Positions 43,401 to 47,697 of a DNA stretch of 64,000 nt are shown piece by piece. The notes under the pieces are model-generated. The model had not been told where the DNA came from and made no database searches. It saw only the letters and a list, made by a program, of their open reading frames with translations. Where the stretch lies: NCBI RefSeq assembly GCF_004210375.1, contig NC_134837.1, positions 167,937,310 through 168,001,309 of the forward strand, written 5' to 3'. Position 1 is the first letter of the stretch; every line of letters starts with the position of its first letter. Origin of the DNA: Tachypleus tridentatus. Its lineage: Eukaryota; Arthropoda; Merostomata; Xiphosura; Limulidae. A program made the translations under genes and the position numbers.

Positions 43401-45863
43401 ACTACTTTTTGTTTATGTTATTCCAATTAGAATAGCATACATTCTTAGCTAATAATCCATATTTTAAGAGTATATAAGTTTTAAGATTTTAATTTTAGAA
43501 GGCAATATTTAAAAAAAAATCTTCAATTTCCCTCAGTATGACACACGTGACACATTTTCTGTTAGCATATTATCATCTCTATTTTATCCACTACCTCTTA
43601 AAAATACGAAAGTAAACCTAAGTTACTCTCTATAAAATTTTCATGGCTCAGATAAACCACATTTATTATAGTTTTCAATTGTTCATTTTGTTACAAAGCT
43701 ATCGAATAGAAAATCAGACCCCTCCTTTTACACCCATCTATCACATCCTCTCTTTCATAATTTGTTAATAGTTTACACTTATGTTTCGTTGTATATCATA
43801 TATAACCAACAGAAGCTCGAGGTTTTGTCTATCAAATAACGTGTTGTATAACTGTATGTTCTGAATCATTAAATGACAGTTTCATTCAGAGTACGAACAG
43901 TTTTCTCATAAGAAAGTTAACAGCTATCTTGGATGAATTTGTAACGACTGTTGTCACGGAGTGAGAAAGCAAGAAAACTTTCAACAGGTAAGGAAATTTT
44001 TATATTTTTGCATGTTATTAGTCTATATTGTTTTAGACACTATTTACTTAAATAAAAATTATTAATTGCAATACTATGTGTAGTATAAAAATGAAGGCTA
44101 ACTGTTCTCGACAAAGAGTGAGAAAAAAGAAAATTGTAAAAGAATGAATATTATTTATTGTTTTTCATGTTTATTGTTTATGTATAATTATAAAAAAAAA
44201 CAAATAAAATGTAGAAATAAGGATATTTCAAGTTAGTTAAGTAAAATTAATAATAATAAAATAAAAATGTTTTACGAGTCATGCACGCGAGATGCTTGTA
44301 TTTGTAATGCTAATTTGTGGGTGATGTAATTCAATAGCGTAACATGAGCTATATTTTCGCCCAGTCGTTTACAACTTATAAGCCCGAGGAAAGTAGCTAG
44401 TCACGGTTCAAAAGGCAATAAACCAATAAAATTTAATTATTAATAGATGTATACTGTTACGATCTTAGAGGTAATTAGGATAAACGAAAGTGCGTGATTT
44501 TATATCACGATATGAAGTCATTATGGAAAAAAAGGTAATTTAGGTTTATTACGATTTTTTGTGGTTAAGAGATCAATCACATTTATCATTCCTGTTTAGA
44601 AGTAATCAGAAAAAATAACATAAAATGTCAAGTTATACTGGAAAAAAACATTTGAACTGTATTTAGTAGGTCTTTGGGATTGCACAAAGAAAGTTTGAAA
44701 TTTTTAAGATGAGAAAAAGTAGTTTTAATTCTAACTTGAAATTACTTTGCACATGAACTATTCAAAACAAATACTCAATATATTTATGGTCAAATCTTAT
44801 TTTATGTTATTAAAAATACTTCACTAAAAATATAATTTTTTGCATGGTAAAGACTTATAATATTAAATGAAATACTGCTACAATTTGTGAAGATATACAA
44901 AGTATATTGAAAGTTAGAAGTATTAAACCTACAAAGACTAAACGAATGCAAAGGGGTCACGTGGTCGGTCATATAGACCAACGTCTATTAAAAGAAGTGT
45001 AGGATGTTTCTACATACTTTGAATTATATATTTAGTAGCATTTACTCAACCGATACTTTTATTTTTGCTATTTCATAATTTGGTTTTGCCTTCGGATTCA
45101 GTTATAAGGTGTTTTATTAGAACATGAGTAATATTATCTGATGTTATATGAGCACAGTAAACCTTCTTAGACTTTAAAGTTACAAAATTGTACCTGTTTG
45201 TTTTGTAGATATCTGAAAAATTTTAGCATTTATGTTGTTTCTTACAAAGAAATGCACTTAAGCAGAAAAGCACAATAGTTGTTGCATTTTTTACTAACAT
45301 ATATACCATTTTTCGAAAAAAAGAAAACCGTAAAAAATGGTGTAGTATATCAAACGTTACCAACTGTGTTTACGACTCAAGTTGTTTCCTGATGGAGCTG
45401 CGGTAAGTTTGCGGGTTTCTTGGTTCAATTCTCCATAGTGGACAGAGCATACATACCATTGTGTATCCTTGTGATTAACTGCAGATAAACAAACTCAACT
45501 ATTGAGACAATGCATTCTAATATTTATAAGCAGGAACGTAAGAAAAGTATACATAATTAGCTATAGTTATGCCACGTTGATTTTTAGCTTCGCTCAAAGC
45601 ATATAATTCACTATGATCGGAAGATACTATTATTTAACAACGAATTGTAAGTTACTCCAGCATGGTTGTTTAATCACAATCCTTCACTTTTATCGAGTTT
45701 AATCTGTATTATAAAACTGAAGGACTTTAATATTTTTCATTATTTTATTTTATTTACAGCATTAGAAAACATTGAAGATATGGGAAATACTGAAAAGAAC
45801 GTGGAAATACTACACGATAACTTACATATTCAGGCCAAACAATCTGTTCTCTCCAGACGGTGA
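4418..45863 (+). CDS. KIF12: Kinesin-like protein KIF12, whole gene (18 coding exons)
   Basis: Microtubule motor ATPase. Exons: 4418-4431, 11389-11484, 20479-20557, 21872-21999, 22449-22518, 25884-26018, 29368-29500, 31297-31539, 32023-32141, 32337-32441, 32888-32968, 36238-36301, 37265-37349, 39006-39113, 39686-39812, 40597-40697, 40917-41191, 45760-45863. Every junction is AG/GT, all phases agree, and the sum is 2067 nt (688 residues plus stop). The motor spans about residues 30-370: P-loop GQTGAGKT at 115-122, SYLEIYNEH near 167, switch I NEHSSRSH at 231-238, switch II DLAGSEK at 269-275, then CVSPS and [11 protein letters not shown]. Residues 375-487 look like coiled coil; 488-688 is a Ser/Pro/Lys-rich tail. 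KIF12 rather than another kinesin is chosen because LPVRW, KGFY and the [11 protein letters not shown] / LGGGG blocks match remembered human KIF12. Length is close to the human protein (about 650). Oddity: RDSCLT instead of RDSKLT. Exon 1 is the least certain part. Confidence 0.93.
4866..5756. other. Intron 1 stretch, nothing assigned
   Basis: An open frame of 63 codons at 5177-5368 and some less AT-rich sequence are present, but no motif I recognise. An imperfect duplicated phrase ACGATATAGTAATT occurs at about 5470-5500. Confidence 0.4.
5757..5865 (+). repeat. SINE-A body fragment
   Basis: Contains GTCCCACTATTCGTTG, AAGAGTTGGTGGTGGGTGGT and TTAGCTGATGACC; head absent and tail strongly diverged. 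Confidence 0.7.
6103..6530 (+). repeat. SINE-A copy split by a SINE-B
   Basis: The SINE-A head (GGCCCGGCATGGCCAGGTGG) stops at about 6122 and resumes near 6253 (ACCAGATGGTTAGGACGCTC), running to the CTTTGCGCAAAATTTGAA tail. The insert is a reverse SINE-B. Similar bases on both sides (CCAGGTGGT / CCAGATGGT) look like a target-site duplication. Confidence 0.88.
6126..6250 (-). repeat. SINE-B nested in SINE-A
   Basis: Reverse SINE-B with TTCTTATAGCAAAGGC, the CGGGCTATCTGCTG block and the head TCCGTAGACTTACCGCTGTC. It is inserted in the tRNA-like head of an older SINE-A, which orders the two insertions. Confidence 0.88.
6769..6893 (+). repeat. SINE-B copy
   Basis: CCCCCGCTGGTACAGCGGTA (A-box-like), GGATTCGATTCCCCTC (B box), then TAGCCCGATGAGGCTTTGCT and an A/C-rich tail. 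A near-full copy. Confidence 0.9.
7171..7250 (-). repeat. SINE-A 3' fragment
   Basis: Only the 3' quarter of SINE-A in reverse (TTTCGCGCAAAGCTACACGA to AAGACTAGAGAG). It abuts the end of the broken protein copy at 7250-8390. Confidence 0.8.
7250..8390 (-). pseudogene. Broken copy of a protein family dispersed in arthropod genomes
   Basis: Read on the - strand, short pieces match a family I remember as highly multiplied, uncharacterised proteins in arthropods and other animals: CNDVHRLMKELG-like (here [14 protein letters not shown]), [38 protein letters not shown], and [18 protein letters not shown] near the 3' end. Order and spacing agree over about 1.1 kb. The frame is interrupted by several stops and shifts, so it cannot make the protein. 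No introns are evident, consistent with a retrocopy or a transposon-borne gene; I see no poly(A) tail or terminal repeats. Function of the family is unknown to me. It lies in KIF12 intron 1 in antisense. Confidence 0.6.
8391..9692. other. Intron 1 stretch, nothing assigned
   Basis: AT-rich with a more mixed segment at about 9000-9200. Open frames at 9220-9526 overlap on both strands and show no motif. Confidence 0.4.
9693..9953 (+). repeat. SINE-A copy, near full length
   Basis: Complete head (GGCCCAGCGTGGCCAGGTGG, B box GGATTCGAATCCC), central block and AAATTCAAAAACAAAC tail. Confidence 0.92.
9954..10458. other. Intron 1 stretch, nothing assigned
   Basis: No repeat, RNA or coding signal recognised. 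Confidence 0.4.
10459..10587 (+). repeat. SINE-B copy
   Basis: CCCCCGTTGGTACAGCGGTA head, ATTCCCTTCGGTGGACTCAG block, A/C-rich tail. Moderately diverged. Confidence 0.88.
10660..11120. repeat. Diverged short tandem array in intron 1
   Basis: A phrase of the form 'TGTTAC-x-TTATGTTATTAC-x-GTTAACTAGAAATATTACT' recurs about seven times at roughly 60-70-base spacing (near 10700, 10757, 10815, 10880, 10960, 11025, 11095). Copies differ considerably; it looks like an old minisatellite. Confidence 0.5.
11389..11484 (+). CDS. KIF12: KIF12 exon 2 (N-terminal extension and beta-1 start)
   Basis: Enters after TTTGTACAG. Codes residues 6-36 and part of Arg37: a Ser-rich stretch ([17 protein letters not shown]), an acidic stretch, then INVVVR, the first beta strand of the motor. 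Leaves through a GTGTGT donor in phase 2. Confidence 0.88.
11860..12040 (-). mobile_element. Penelope-like element tail fragment with hammerhead ribozyme
   Basis: On the - strand this stretch resembles the other tail fragments at 16121, 39388 and 52075 around the phrase GAAGGTCGAAACGTTGTTC. Assignment to Penelope-like elements rests on recall that such elements carry hammerhead motifs in their terminal repeats. No reverse transcriptase is attached here. Confidence 0.5.
11905..11950 (-). ncRNA. Hammerhead ribozyme-like motif, intact core (type I)
   Basis: On the - strand: CTGACGA (revcomp of 11935-11941), stem II GACC/GGTC closed by a GAAGAA loop, then GAAAC (revcomp of 11915-11919), then GTT and GTTCGC. 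Stem I can form between GTGAAC before the core and GTTCGC after it (six pairs, one wobble). Stem III would be only AC/GT, as in minimal hammerheads thought to work as dimers. Predicted cleavage is after the T before GTTCGC. All invariant core positions (CUGANGA, GAAA) are present. Confidence 0.6.
12193..12456 (-). repeat. SINE-A copy, near full length
   Basis: Reverse SINE-A from TTTCGCACAAAACTACTCGA to the head CTTGGCCATGCCGGGC. All blocks present. Confidence 0.92.
12457..13363. other. Intron 2 stretch, nothing assigned
   Basis: AT-rich. A short duplicated phrase (TTAGTTTATAGATTGATTGT / TTAGTTTACGGATTAATC) lies at about 12577-12630. No coding or RNA signal. Confidence 0.4.
13364..13410 (+). 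ncRNA. Decayed hammerhead-like motif, second family
   Basis: TTGATAA in the place of CTGATGA, then a hairpin GATTGC-ACAA-GTGATC, then GAAAC, GTT and GTGCC. Stem I could pair GTAC-side bases with GTGC. Two core positions differ, so it should be inactive. The stem II sequence differs from the other copies, so it comes from a separate family. Confidence 0.35.
13411..15766. other. Intron 2 stretch, little assigned
   Basis: Long AT-rich stretch. Only a scrap of SINE tail (GTGTAGCTTTGTGCTTAATT at about 14355), a triple repeat of 'CATTAATTATTTCTCGC' at about 14785-14830, and a TA run near 15438-15450 stand out. Confidence 0.4.
15767..16046 (+). repeat. SINE-A copy, full length
   Basis: GGCCTGGCATGGCCAAGCGC head, GCGGGTTTGCGCCCGCGTCG B-box region, central block and CCAAAACAAACAAACAAAC tail. 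Confidence 0.93.
16121..16267 (+). mobile_element. Fold-back Penelope-like tail with decayed hammerhead at its centre
   Basis: Two arms, GTATCTCAAGACTGCTGGTA onward and the inverse ending CTTGAGATAC, pair over about 55 bases. The centre reads AACATGAAGATAACC...GTCGAAAAGTTG, a hammerhead core with three changed positions. The same arms are seen at 39410 and 52110. Confidence 0.6.
16852..17079 (+). CDS. Possible small ORF in the left end of the THAP element, P2X7-like N-terminus
   Basis: Starts in the left inverted end with [20 protein letters not shown] and has [16 protein letters not shown]-x-F-E-P motif is common at the start of P2X7-type intracellular-domain proteins in aquatic invertebrates and fish (recall, weak). 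The His-rich second half is the antisense of the acidic C-terminal exon of the THAP gene, so at most the first 45 codons are meaningful. It may be spliced or may be chance. Confidence 0.3.
   Translation: MASAYGETEVESVLTLCSEQCRVAPYQFEPTLNEPRTVTFDTDLTSSSQNQHLHHHSYEHHQYHQHLSFVIQRTS
16991..18529 (-). pseudogene. THAP-domain gene with at least four exons, broken in the THAP exon
   Basis: Exon 1 starts at 18529 with [16 protein letters not shown]: the C-x4-C of a THAP zinc finger, followed by [28 protein letters not shown], then [16 protein letters not shown]. The exon has one in-frame stop after the first 16 codons and one frame change after the VLC cysteine, so it is not functional as read. Downstream exons are clean and phase-matched: 17532-17654 (41 codons), 17257-17395 and 16991-17094, ending GADSD and a stop. 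They code repeated V/G/A-Q-T motifs (SVQTL, RGTQTGW, ATQTT) and an acidic tail. A THAP finger binds DNA. The exon between 18280 and 17654 could not be joined with certainty. Confidence 0.55.
18877..19882. other. Intron 2 stretch, nothing assigned
   Basis: Very AT-rich; no repeat family, RNA gene or open frame of note. Confidence 0.4.
19883..20008 (-). repeat. SINE-C copy
   Basis: Reverse copy of a third tRNA-headed family: tail GAATTAAGCACAAAGCTACA, body GGGCTATCTGTGATCTGCCC, head TCCGCAGACATACCGCTAAG. The tail differs from SINE-B and the body from SINE-A. Confidence 0.75.
20479..20557 (+). CDS. KIF12: KIF12 exon 3 (VRPL strand)
   Basis: Completes Arg37 and codes residues 38-63 beginning VRPLASHE, the conserved R-x-R-P-L kinesin start. 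Acceptor TTGCTTTAG, donor GTAACT, phase 0 exit. It lies about 9 kb from exon 2; that intron holds a THAP element and several SINEs. Confidence 0.93.
20837..20935 (-). repeat. Degraded SINE-C
   Basis: Retains CTAGTCACACTAGGCTGTCT and the head-like AGTGCTACAAGTCAGTAAAC in the same order as the copy at 19883. Strongly diverged. Confidence 0.45.
20936..21871. other. Intron 3 stretch, nothing assigned
   Basis: AT-rich intron; no recognisable repeat or RNA gene. Confidence 0.4.
21872..21999 (+). CDS. KIF12: KIF12 exon 4 (motor N-terminal lobe)
   Basis: Codes residues 64-105 and part of Gly106, including [18 protein letters not shown] and [11 protein letters not shown]. This is the kinesin F-D-x-V-F / Q-x-x-V-F block in its KIF12 variant. 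Acceptor TTCTAATAG, donor GTAAGG. Confidence 0.94.
22449..22518 (+). CDS. KIF12: KIF12 exon 5 (P-loop exon)
   Basis: Completes Gly106 and codes residues 107-129 with the ATP-binding P-loop [17 protein letters not shown]. Acceptor TTTTCAG, donor GTATTT, phase 0 exit. An array of tandem repeats begins about 100 bases downstream in the intron. Confidence 0.97.
22620..23010 (+). repeat. Seven-unit minisatellite in KIF12 intron 5
   Basis: Units of about 52-61 bases sharing TTTACAGTTTAACATTGTTG and TTCATAT, starting near 22634, 22694, 22755, 22810, 22862, 22919 and 22979. The first two are nearly identical, the later ones shorter and more diverged. Each contains TTTTACAG, which looks like a 3' splice site. 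Confidence 0.88.
23414..24247 (+). mobile_element. Tc1-like transposon, decayed, with a nested SINE-B
   Basis: Ends are inverted: GGGGTGGGCAAAAATAATGA on the left and the inverse of GGGGATGGACAAAAAGTGCC on the right, followed by CCTTGAAAATGTTGTGAATT in both; about 70 bases pair. It is flanked by TA on both sides, the Tc1/mariner target. Inside, the + strand codes the C-terminal transposase motif [15 protein letters not shown] with a stop at the expected Trp, then [20 protein letters not shown]. Only the last third of the transposase remains. Confidence 0.85.
23966..24085 (+). repeat. SINE-B nested in the Tc1 element
   Basis: CCCCCTGCTAGTACAGCGGT head, GGTTTGATAACCCTCGGTGG block, TTTTGCTATAAGAAAATATA tail. 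Inserted after the transposase remnant, so younger than the Tc1. Confidence 0.88.
24253..25746 (-). mobile_element. Tc1-like transposon with long IR/DR ends
   Basis: Terminal inverted repeats of about 220 bases (24253-24472 and about 25530-25746), flanked by TA. Each repeat carries the phrase GAAAAAGTTAGGACAYCC at both its outer and inner end: the IR/DR layout of the Sleeping Beauty-type group. It begins a few bases after the end of the previous Tc1. Both ends are well kept and similar, so it is relatively young. Confidence 0.9.
24467..25398 (-). pseudogene. Tc1-family transposase, broken
   Basis: N-terminal part at 25398-25081: [20 protein letters not shown] and on, a paired-like helix-turn-helix domain. 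Further down in other frames are [11 protein letters not shown] (first catalytic Asp), [20 protein letters not shown] (second Asp), and at 24709-24467 [15 protein letters not shown] (catalytic Glu in PIE) then the C-terminus. The SPDLNPIE block has become KPRSTPIE. At least two frame changes and two stops separate the parts, so no active enzyme. The full family length is about 340 residues, and nearly all of it is represented. Confidence 0.9.
25884..26018 (+). CDS. KIF12: KIF12 exon 6 (YLEIYNE block)
   Basis: Codes residues 130-174: an acidic loop, [14 protein letters not shown], and [10 protein letters not shown], the conserved kinesin S-Y-x-E-I-Y-N-E motif. Acceptor ATTTTAG, donor GTGGGT. 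The preceding intron holds two Tc1-like transposons. Confidence 0.95.
26019..28000. other. Intron 6 stretch, nothing assigned
   Basis: AT-rich. Open frames at 26039-26311 and 27179-27373 have no motifs. A poly(A) run is at 27222-27235. Confidence 0.4.
28080..28720. other. GC-richer block in intron 6, unassigned
   Basis: Between 28080 and 28640 the sequence is clearly less AT-rich than its surroundings and resembles degraded coding or repeat DNA (for instance [20 protein letters not shown] at 28533). No terminal repeats or family seen. Confidence 0.35.
29368..29500 (+). CDS. KIF12: KIF12 exon 7
   Basis: Codes residues 175-218 and part of Gly219, starting [16 protein letters not shown] and continuing [13 protein letters not shown]. 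The LPVRW/KGFY block is a KIF12 hallmark in remembered vertebrate sequences. Phase 1 exit through GTAAGA. Confidence 0.95.
29553..29623 (-). repeat. Isolated tRNA-like SINE-A head
   Basis: Reverse of the SINE-A head only: GAATTCGAACCCGCGACCTT then GATTACGAGTCGAGTACCTT, ending CTGGCCATGC. The body and tail are absent. It is not a functional tRNA as far as I can fold it, but has both pol III box motifs. Confidence 0.75.
29624..31296. other. Intron 7 stretch, nothing assigned
   Basis: AT-rich intron. An open frame of 63 codons at 30230-30421 (- strand) lies in a slightly GC-richer patch and has no motif. Confidence 0.4.
31297..31539 (+). CDS. KIF12: KIF12 exon 8 (switch I and switch II)
   Basis: The longest motor exon. 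Codes residues 220-299, with switch I NEHSSRSH and switch [11 protein letters not shown], then [13 protein letters not shown]. These coordinate nucleotide and relay to the microtubule interface. Acceptor TACTTTAG, donor GTAAGA, phases 1 and 1. Confidence 0.97.
31684..31956 (-). repeat. SINE-A copy, full length
   Basis: Reverse SINE-A, from TTTCACGCAAAGCTACACGA through the central block to the head ACCAGGCCATGTCGGGCC. It ends only 66 bases before KIF12 exon 9, close to its branch-point region. Confidence 0.93.
32023..32141 (+). CDS. KIF12: KIF12 exon 9 (loop 12 / alpha-5)
   Basis: Codes residues 301-339: [34 protein letters not shown]. The usual RDSKLT motif reads RDSCLT, with Cys322 (TGT codon) in place of Lys; the flanking residues are conserved and the frame is intact. 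Acceptor TTTCAG, donor GTATGT. Confidence 0.96.
32337..32441 (+). CDS. KIF12: KIF12 exon 10 (end of motor)
   Basis: Codes residues 340-374: [20 protein letters not shown] then [15 protein letters not shown], the end of the motor core and the start of the neck linker. Phase 0 at both ends. Confidence 0.96.
32888..32968 (+). CDS. KIF12: KIF12 exon 11 (neck coiled coil)
   Basis: Codes residues 375-401, [20 protein letters not shown] and on, with regular Leu/Met spacing as in the start of a coiled coil. Acceptor CTATCAG, donor GTAATT. A LINE and a SINE lie in the intron that follows. Confidence 0.92.
33258..33533 (+). repeat. SINE-A copy, full length with target-site duplication
   Basis: GGCCCGGCATGGCCAAGCGT head, perfect B box GGGTTCGAATCTC, whole body, AAAAGAAACAAACAA tail. 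It is flanked by GAGACTGTTCTG (33246-33257) and GATACTGTTCTG (33534-33545): a 12-base duplication with one mismatch. Confidence 0.95.
33546..35000 (+). mobile_element. LINE fragment, Jockey/CR1-like, 5' truncated
   Basis: Reverse transcriptase plus thumb and C-terminus and an AT-rich 3' end finishing in A-rich sequence near 34990-35010. The endonuclease half is missing. The SINE-A at 33258 sits at or near its 5' boundary. It lies in sense orientation in KIF12 intron 11. Confidence 0.85.
33558..34896 (+). pseudogene. Non-LTR reverse transcriptase (LINE ORF2 part)
   Basis: Copies LINE RNA into DNA at the target site. The first frame (33558-34544) has [20 protein letters not shown] near residue 87, [12 protein letters not shown] near 157 (motif A Asp), [13 protein letters not shown] near 214, and FADDVAVW near 246 (catalytic Asp pair). 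A second frame (34486-34896) continues with [20 protein letters not shown] and [17 protein letters not shown], the usual C-terminal block, ending in a stop at 34896. There is one frame change between them near 34490-34540. All RT catalytic Asps are kept, so the copy is fairly recent. Jockey or CR1 clade by the FADD and YLG motifs (family knowledge); the exact clade is uncertain. Confidence 0.88.
35010..35470. other. AT microsatellite then unassigned block after the LINE
   Basis: 35010-35100 is a compound A/T-rich simple repeat. 35240-35440 is GC-richer (GGGAGGAGGAAGAGGTCACA, GGGGTAATGTACATTCC) with GTACTCATGG-type phrases repeated at 35391 and 35427. It resembles transposon debris, family unknown. 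Confidence 0.35.
36238..36301 (+). CDS. KIF12: KIF12 exon 12
   Basis: Codes residues 402-422 ([20 protein letters not shown] and Glu) and one base of Asp423. Acceptor TTTTACAG, donor GTAAGT. It has no domain of its own; it is supported by splice sites and phase continuity. Confidence 0.85.
36936..36944 (+). CDS. KIF12: Candidate 9-nt microexon in KIF12 intron 12
   Basis: Nine bases (AATCAGATG) lie between TTGGTTTTAG and the consensus donor GTGAGT. The intron is phase 1 and the segment is 9 bases, so inclusion would keep frame and add three residues (Glu-Ser-Asp) between Glu422 and Asp423. Sequence-only candidate; could be chance. Confidence 0.25.
37265..37349 (+). CDS. KIF12: KIF12 exon 13
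   Basis: Codes residues 424-450, including [20 protein letters not shown], a heptad-like helix. Acceptor CTTCTCAG, donor GTAAAT, phase 2 exit. Confidence 0.88.
37350..39005. other. Intron 13 with weak CTGACTG/TTCATATGACT repeats
   Basis: From 37640 to 38090 a diverged phrase of the form TTCACTGACTGRCAGATTTCTCATATGACTTT recurs about eight times at 40-60-base spacing. Nothing else assigned. Confidence 0.45.
39006..39113 (+). CDS. KIF12: KIF12 exon 14 (coiled coil)
   Basis: Codes residues 452-486, [20 protein letters not shown] then [15 protein letters not shown], a clear coiled-coil helix. Acceptor CTCCTACAG, donor GTGAGT. Confidence 0.9.
39388..39555 (+). mobile_element. Fold-back Penelope-like tail, near-perfect hairpin
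   Basis: Arms from AAAATGTATATCAGAACGGC and its inverse CCGTTCTGAGATACACTTTT pair almost perfectly for about 60 bases, including a GATAAGCAGAGAACAACGTT / AACGTTGTTCTCTGCTTATC core with no mismatch. The short loop is AGGGAGGTTG. The 3' half GAAACGTTGTTCTC of a hammerhead is present, but the CTGANGA half has been replaced by the inverted arm. Confidence 0.7.
39686..39812 (+). CDS. KIF12: KIF12 exon 15 (tail start)
   Basis: Codes residues 488-529, Ser/Thr-rich ([12 protein letters not shown]) and ending SLVSISKE. The acceptor is TATAG before AGG; using the AG two bases later would bring an early stop, so the first AG is chosen. Donor GTGTGT. Confidence 0.82.
39813..40596. other. Intron 15, nothing assigned
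   Basis: An open frame of 74 codons (40349-40573) has no motif and lies in ordinary AT-rich intron. Confidence 0.4.
40597..40697 (+). CDS. KIF12: KIF12 exon 16 (tail)
   Basis: Codes residues 530-562, [20 protein letters not shown] and on, basic and probably disordered. The acceptor could be at TTTGAG (start 40597) or three bases later (start 40600); both keep frame, a possible tandem-acceptor site. Donor GTAACG. Confidence 0.78.
40917..41191 (+). CDS. KIF12: KIF12 exon 17 (basic tail)
   Basis: Codes residues 564-654, very rich in Lys/Arg/Asn/Pro ([24 protein letters not shown]). The acceptor TTTAATAG at 40916 keeps the frame open; the AG a few bases later would give a stop. The run of basic residues could bind microtubules or membrane, but no named domain is visible. 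Confidence 0.82.
41192..42239. other. Intron 17 first part, nothing assigned
   Basis: AT-rich, no recognisable repeats or RNA genes. Confidence 0.4.
42240..42440 (+). repeat. Degraded SINE-A
   Basis: AAGTTCGAATCTCATCACCA (B box), GGGGGCGTTATAACGGTACG, CAGCTGCCTTCCCTCTAGTC and GTGAAATTCAACAGACAAAT in order, with gaps. An old copy. Confidence 0.78.
42985..43230 (+). repeat. Very old SINE-A
   Basis: Keeps CAAATCTCACTATTAGATCA, ACAAGCTACCTTTCCTCTAG and TTTGTGTAGCTTTTCACAAA in the family order, at high divergence. Confidence 0.6.
43231..45379. other. Intron 17 second part, nothing assigned
   Basis: AT-rich, no family recognised. Confidence 0.4.
45380..45495 (+). repeat. Degraded SINE-B or SINE-C
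   Basis: TTTCCTGATGGAGCTGCGGT head-like, TTCTTGGTTCAATTCTCCAT (B-box-like) and a GACAGAGCATACATACC body. Very diverged. Confidence 0.5.
45760..45863 (+). CDS. KIF12: KIF12 exon 18 (stop codon exon)
   Basis: Completes Thr655 and codes residues 656-688, ending KQSVLSRR and TGA. Acceptor TTTATTTACAG. It restores the exact triplet count of the whole coding sequence, the best support for it as the terminal exon after a 4.6-kb intron. Confidence 0.82.
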
Positions 45864-47421
45864 AAAAAGTCATAGCCGCAACTAAGAATATTTCTTAACT
45901 TTATTATTTTAAGATAATTTCTAGCAAAATAATGAATTTCAAATATCCATTACCTACAAGATGTAACTTACTTTTCAATTACCCATGCTCACGCGTTATA
46001 ACTATATCTGTTTATTGTTGTTGTTTTTATCTATCTACCTTTTCTTATCGGTGAGTCATATAATTCTCCTCGCTTACTTATGCAATAATGAACATAGAAT
46101 ATCTTTAAAACATCATAGAAATATTTTGTTTATTGCAATTATTTTTAAACAATAAAAAATTCGTTAGTGTCCTATTTTCCTTTTTCATGCGATTTAAGTT
46201 TTCACACAGAGAAGTAAAGTATTGTTCTAAATGGAATATATCTTTTAATGTAAAGAAATTTATTTAAAAAACAAGTGAAAGTGCCATAATCACCACTCTT
46301 TGCTTTCTCGTAGTGTCTTTGAACTGTTGCCTTTCATTGAAAATAATAAGAAATTAGGTAACTTCTTGTTATTTTTTTCTCGTCATTTCTACATGCAAAA
46401 CTATTCTGTTGTATTTTGAATACTTTTAACCTATTTTGTAAAATGTCTTCATAATTTTACGTCCGACTTTATCATGTGTAAATAAAGTAGGCAAATAAAG
46501 TCTGCACTGGTAACTGTGTGCATTTTCTCGAAAAAGACCAAAATGGCACTATGAAACAGAATAAGTTGTAGTGTAGTTGTAAAAGCTCGATTACTTCTCG
46601 AATCTAAAAATGTCGAAAGTTTCTACTCAGTATTTTGATAGTAGTACAAAACTGCTTCAGTTTTCTTATATGTTATTTCTTACAGAATATAAGATTATAT
46701 TGCTTTTTATATGTTTGTCAAAAAATACATAAGAAACCAATATATGATTTATATATAGTAGTGATGAAGACTGGTGTGTTGGCTTTGACAAGTTCACATA
46801 GTTTGCTTGTACAGTTTCTTCTGAATGAAGCTCATAGTTGGGTAATGATTTTAAAAGCGGCACTTCAGCTTTCATGGTGCTTATTGCCTTCTTTGACTTG
46901 CAATGTTTGTTAAGGCACGAGTTTTAAACTGGTGTATTCAGTGCTACAAAACTCCATGTTGTGCTTCGAGTCATTTGCAAGTATTTTCTATATTTGATGA
47001 TCCAGAGTAGTTAATATTTAGTTAATTTGATAGGTTCTAACACGGGTGTTGTTAGTATTAGAAACAAATATATGTGCCCTGACTATCAAACAAATGTAAA
47101 AACCTAACAGGATTTGCAATTCATTTAGTGATGAAAAAATTAGCTTATCTATTGCAGGTATTACTTGTTTCATTGTTTCCAATATGTCTTAATTCGTCCA
47201 ATATTGAAAAACATTTATCAGTTGATGTCCATTTAGTCTGACCACATACGAAAAAAGGTTTCGTTTATTTCATTAATTGATGATAAAAGTTTGATTGCGT
47301 TGTGTTTTATTGATAGCCTTTTTCTTATTCCAGTCAGTAATCAAATCATGAAATTTTATATTTTTACCTAATAATAAACACTTGTTCCCTGGTTTAACAT
47401 TAGTAATGCCAGACTTGCATT
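45864..47421. other. KIF12 3' flank, nothing else assigned
   Basis: Contains the candidate poly(A) signals. Around 46760-46920 a slightly GC-richer patch is open on both strands (46635-46913 +, 46666-46875 -), possibly old transposon coding DNA, with no motif I can name. Confidence 0.4.
46481..46499 (+). promoter_or_regulatory. Candidate KIF12 polyadenylation signals
   Basis: Two AATAAA hexamers (46481-46486, 46494-46499) lie 620-640 bases after the stop and are followed by a GT-rich stretch (CTGTGTGC), a usual poly(A) arrangement. A weaker alternative AATAAA is at 46151. Confidence 0.4.
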
Positions 47422-47697
47422 TGGCCTGGCATGGACAGGTGATTAAGGCACTCGACTCGTAATCTGAGGGTTGCGGGTTCGAATCCCCGTCGCACCAAAC
47501 ATGCTCGCTCTTCAAGCCGTGGGGACGTTATAATGTGACAGTCAATCCCACTATTCGTTGGTAAAAGAGTAGCCCAAAAGATGGCGGTTGGTGGTTATGA
47601 CTAGCTGCCTTCCCTCTTGTCTTACGCTGCTAAATTAGGAACGGCTAGTGCAGATAACCCTCGTGTAGCTCTGCGCGAAATTTAAAACAAACAAACA
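47422..47697 (+). repeat. SINE-A copy, full length
   Basis: GGCCTGGCATGGACAGGTGA head, perfect B box GGGTTCGAATCCCC, body, and AAATTTAAAACAAACAAACA tail. Among the better-kept copies. Confidence 0.94.
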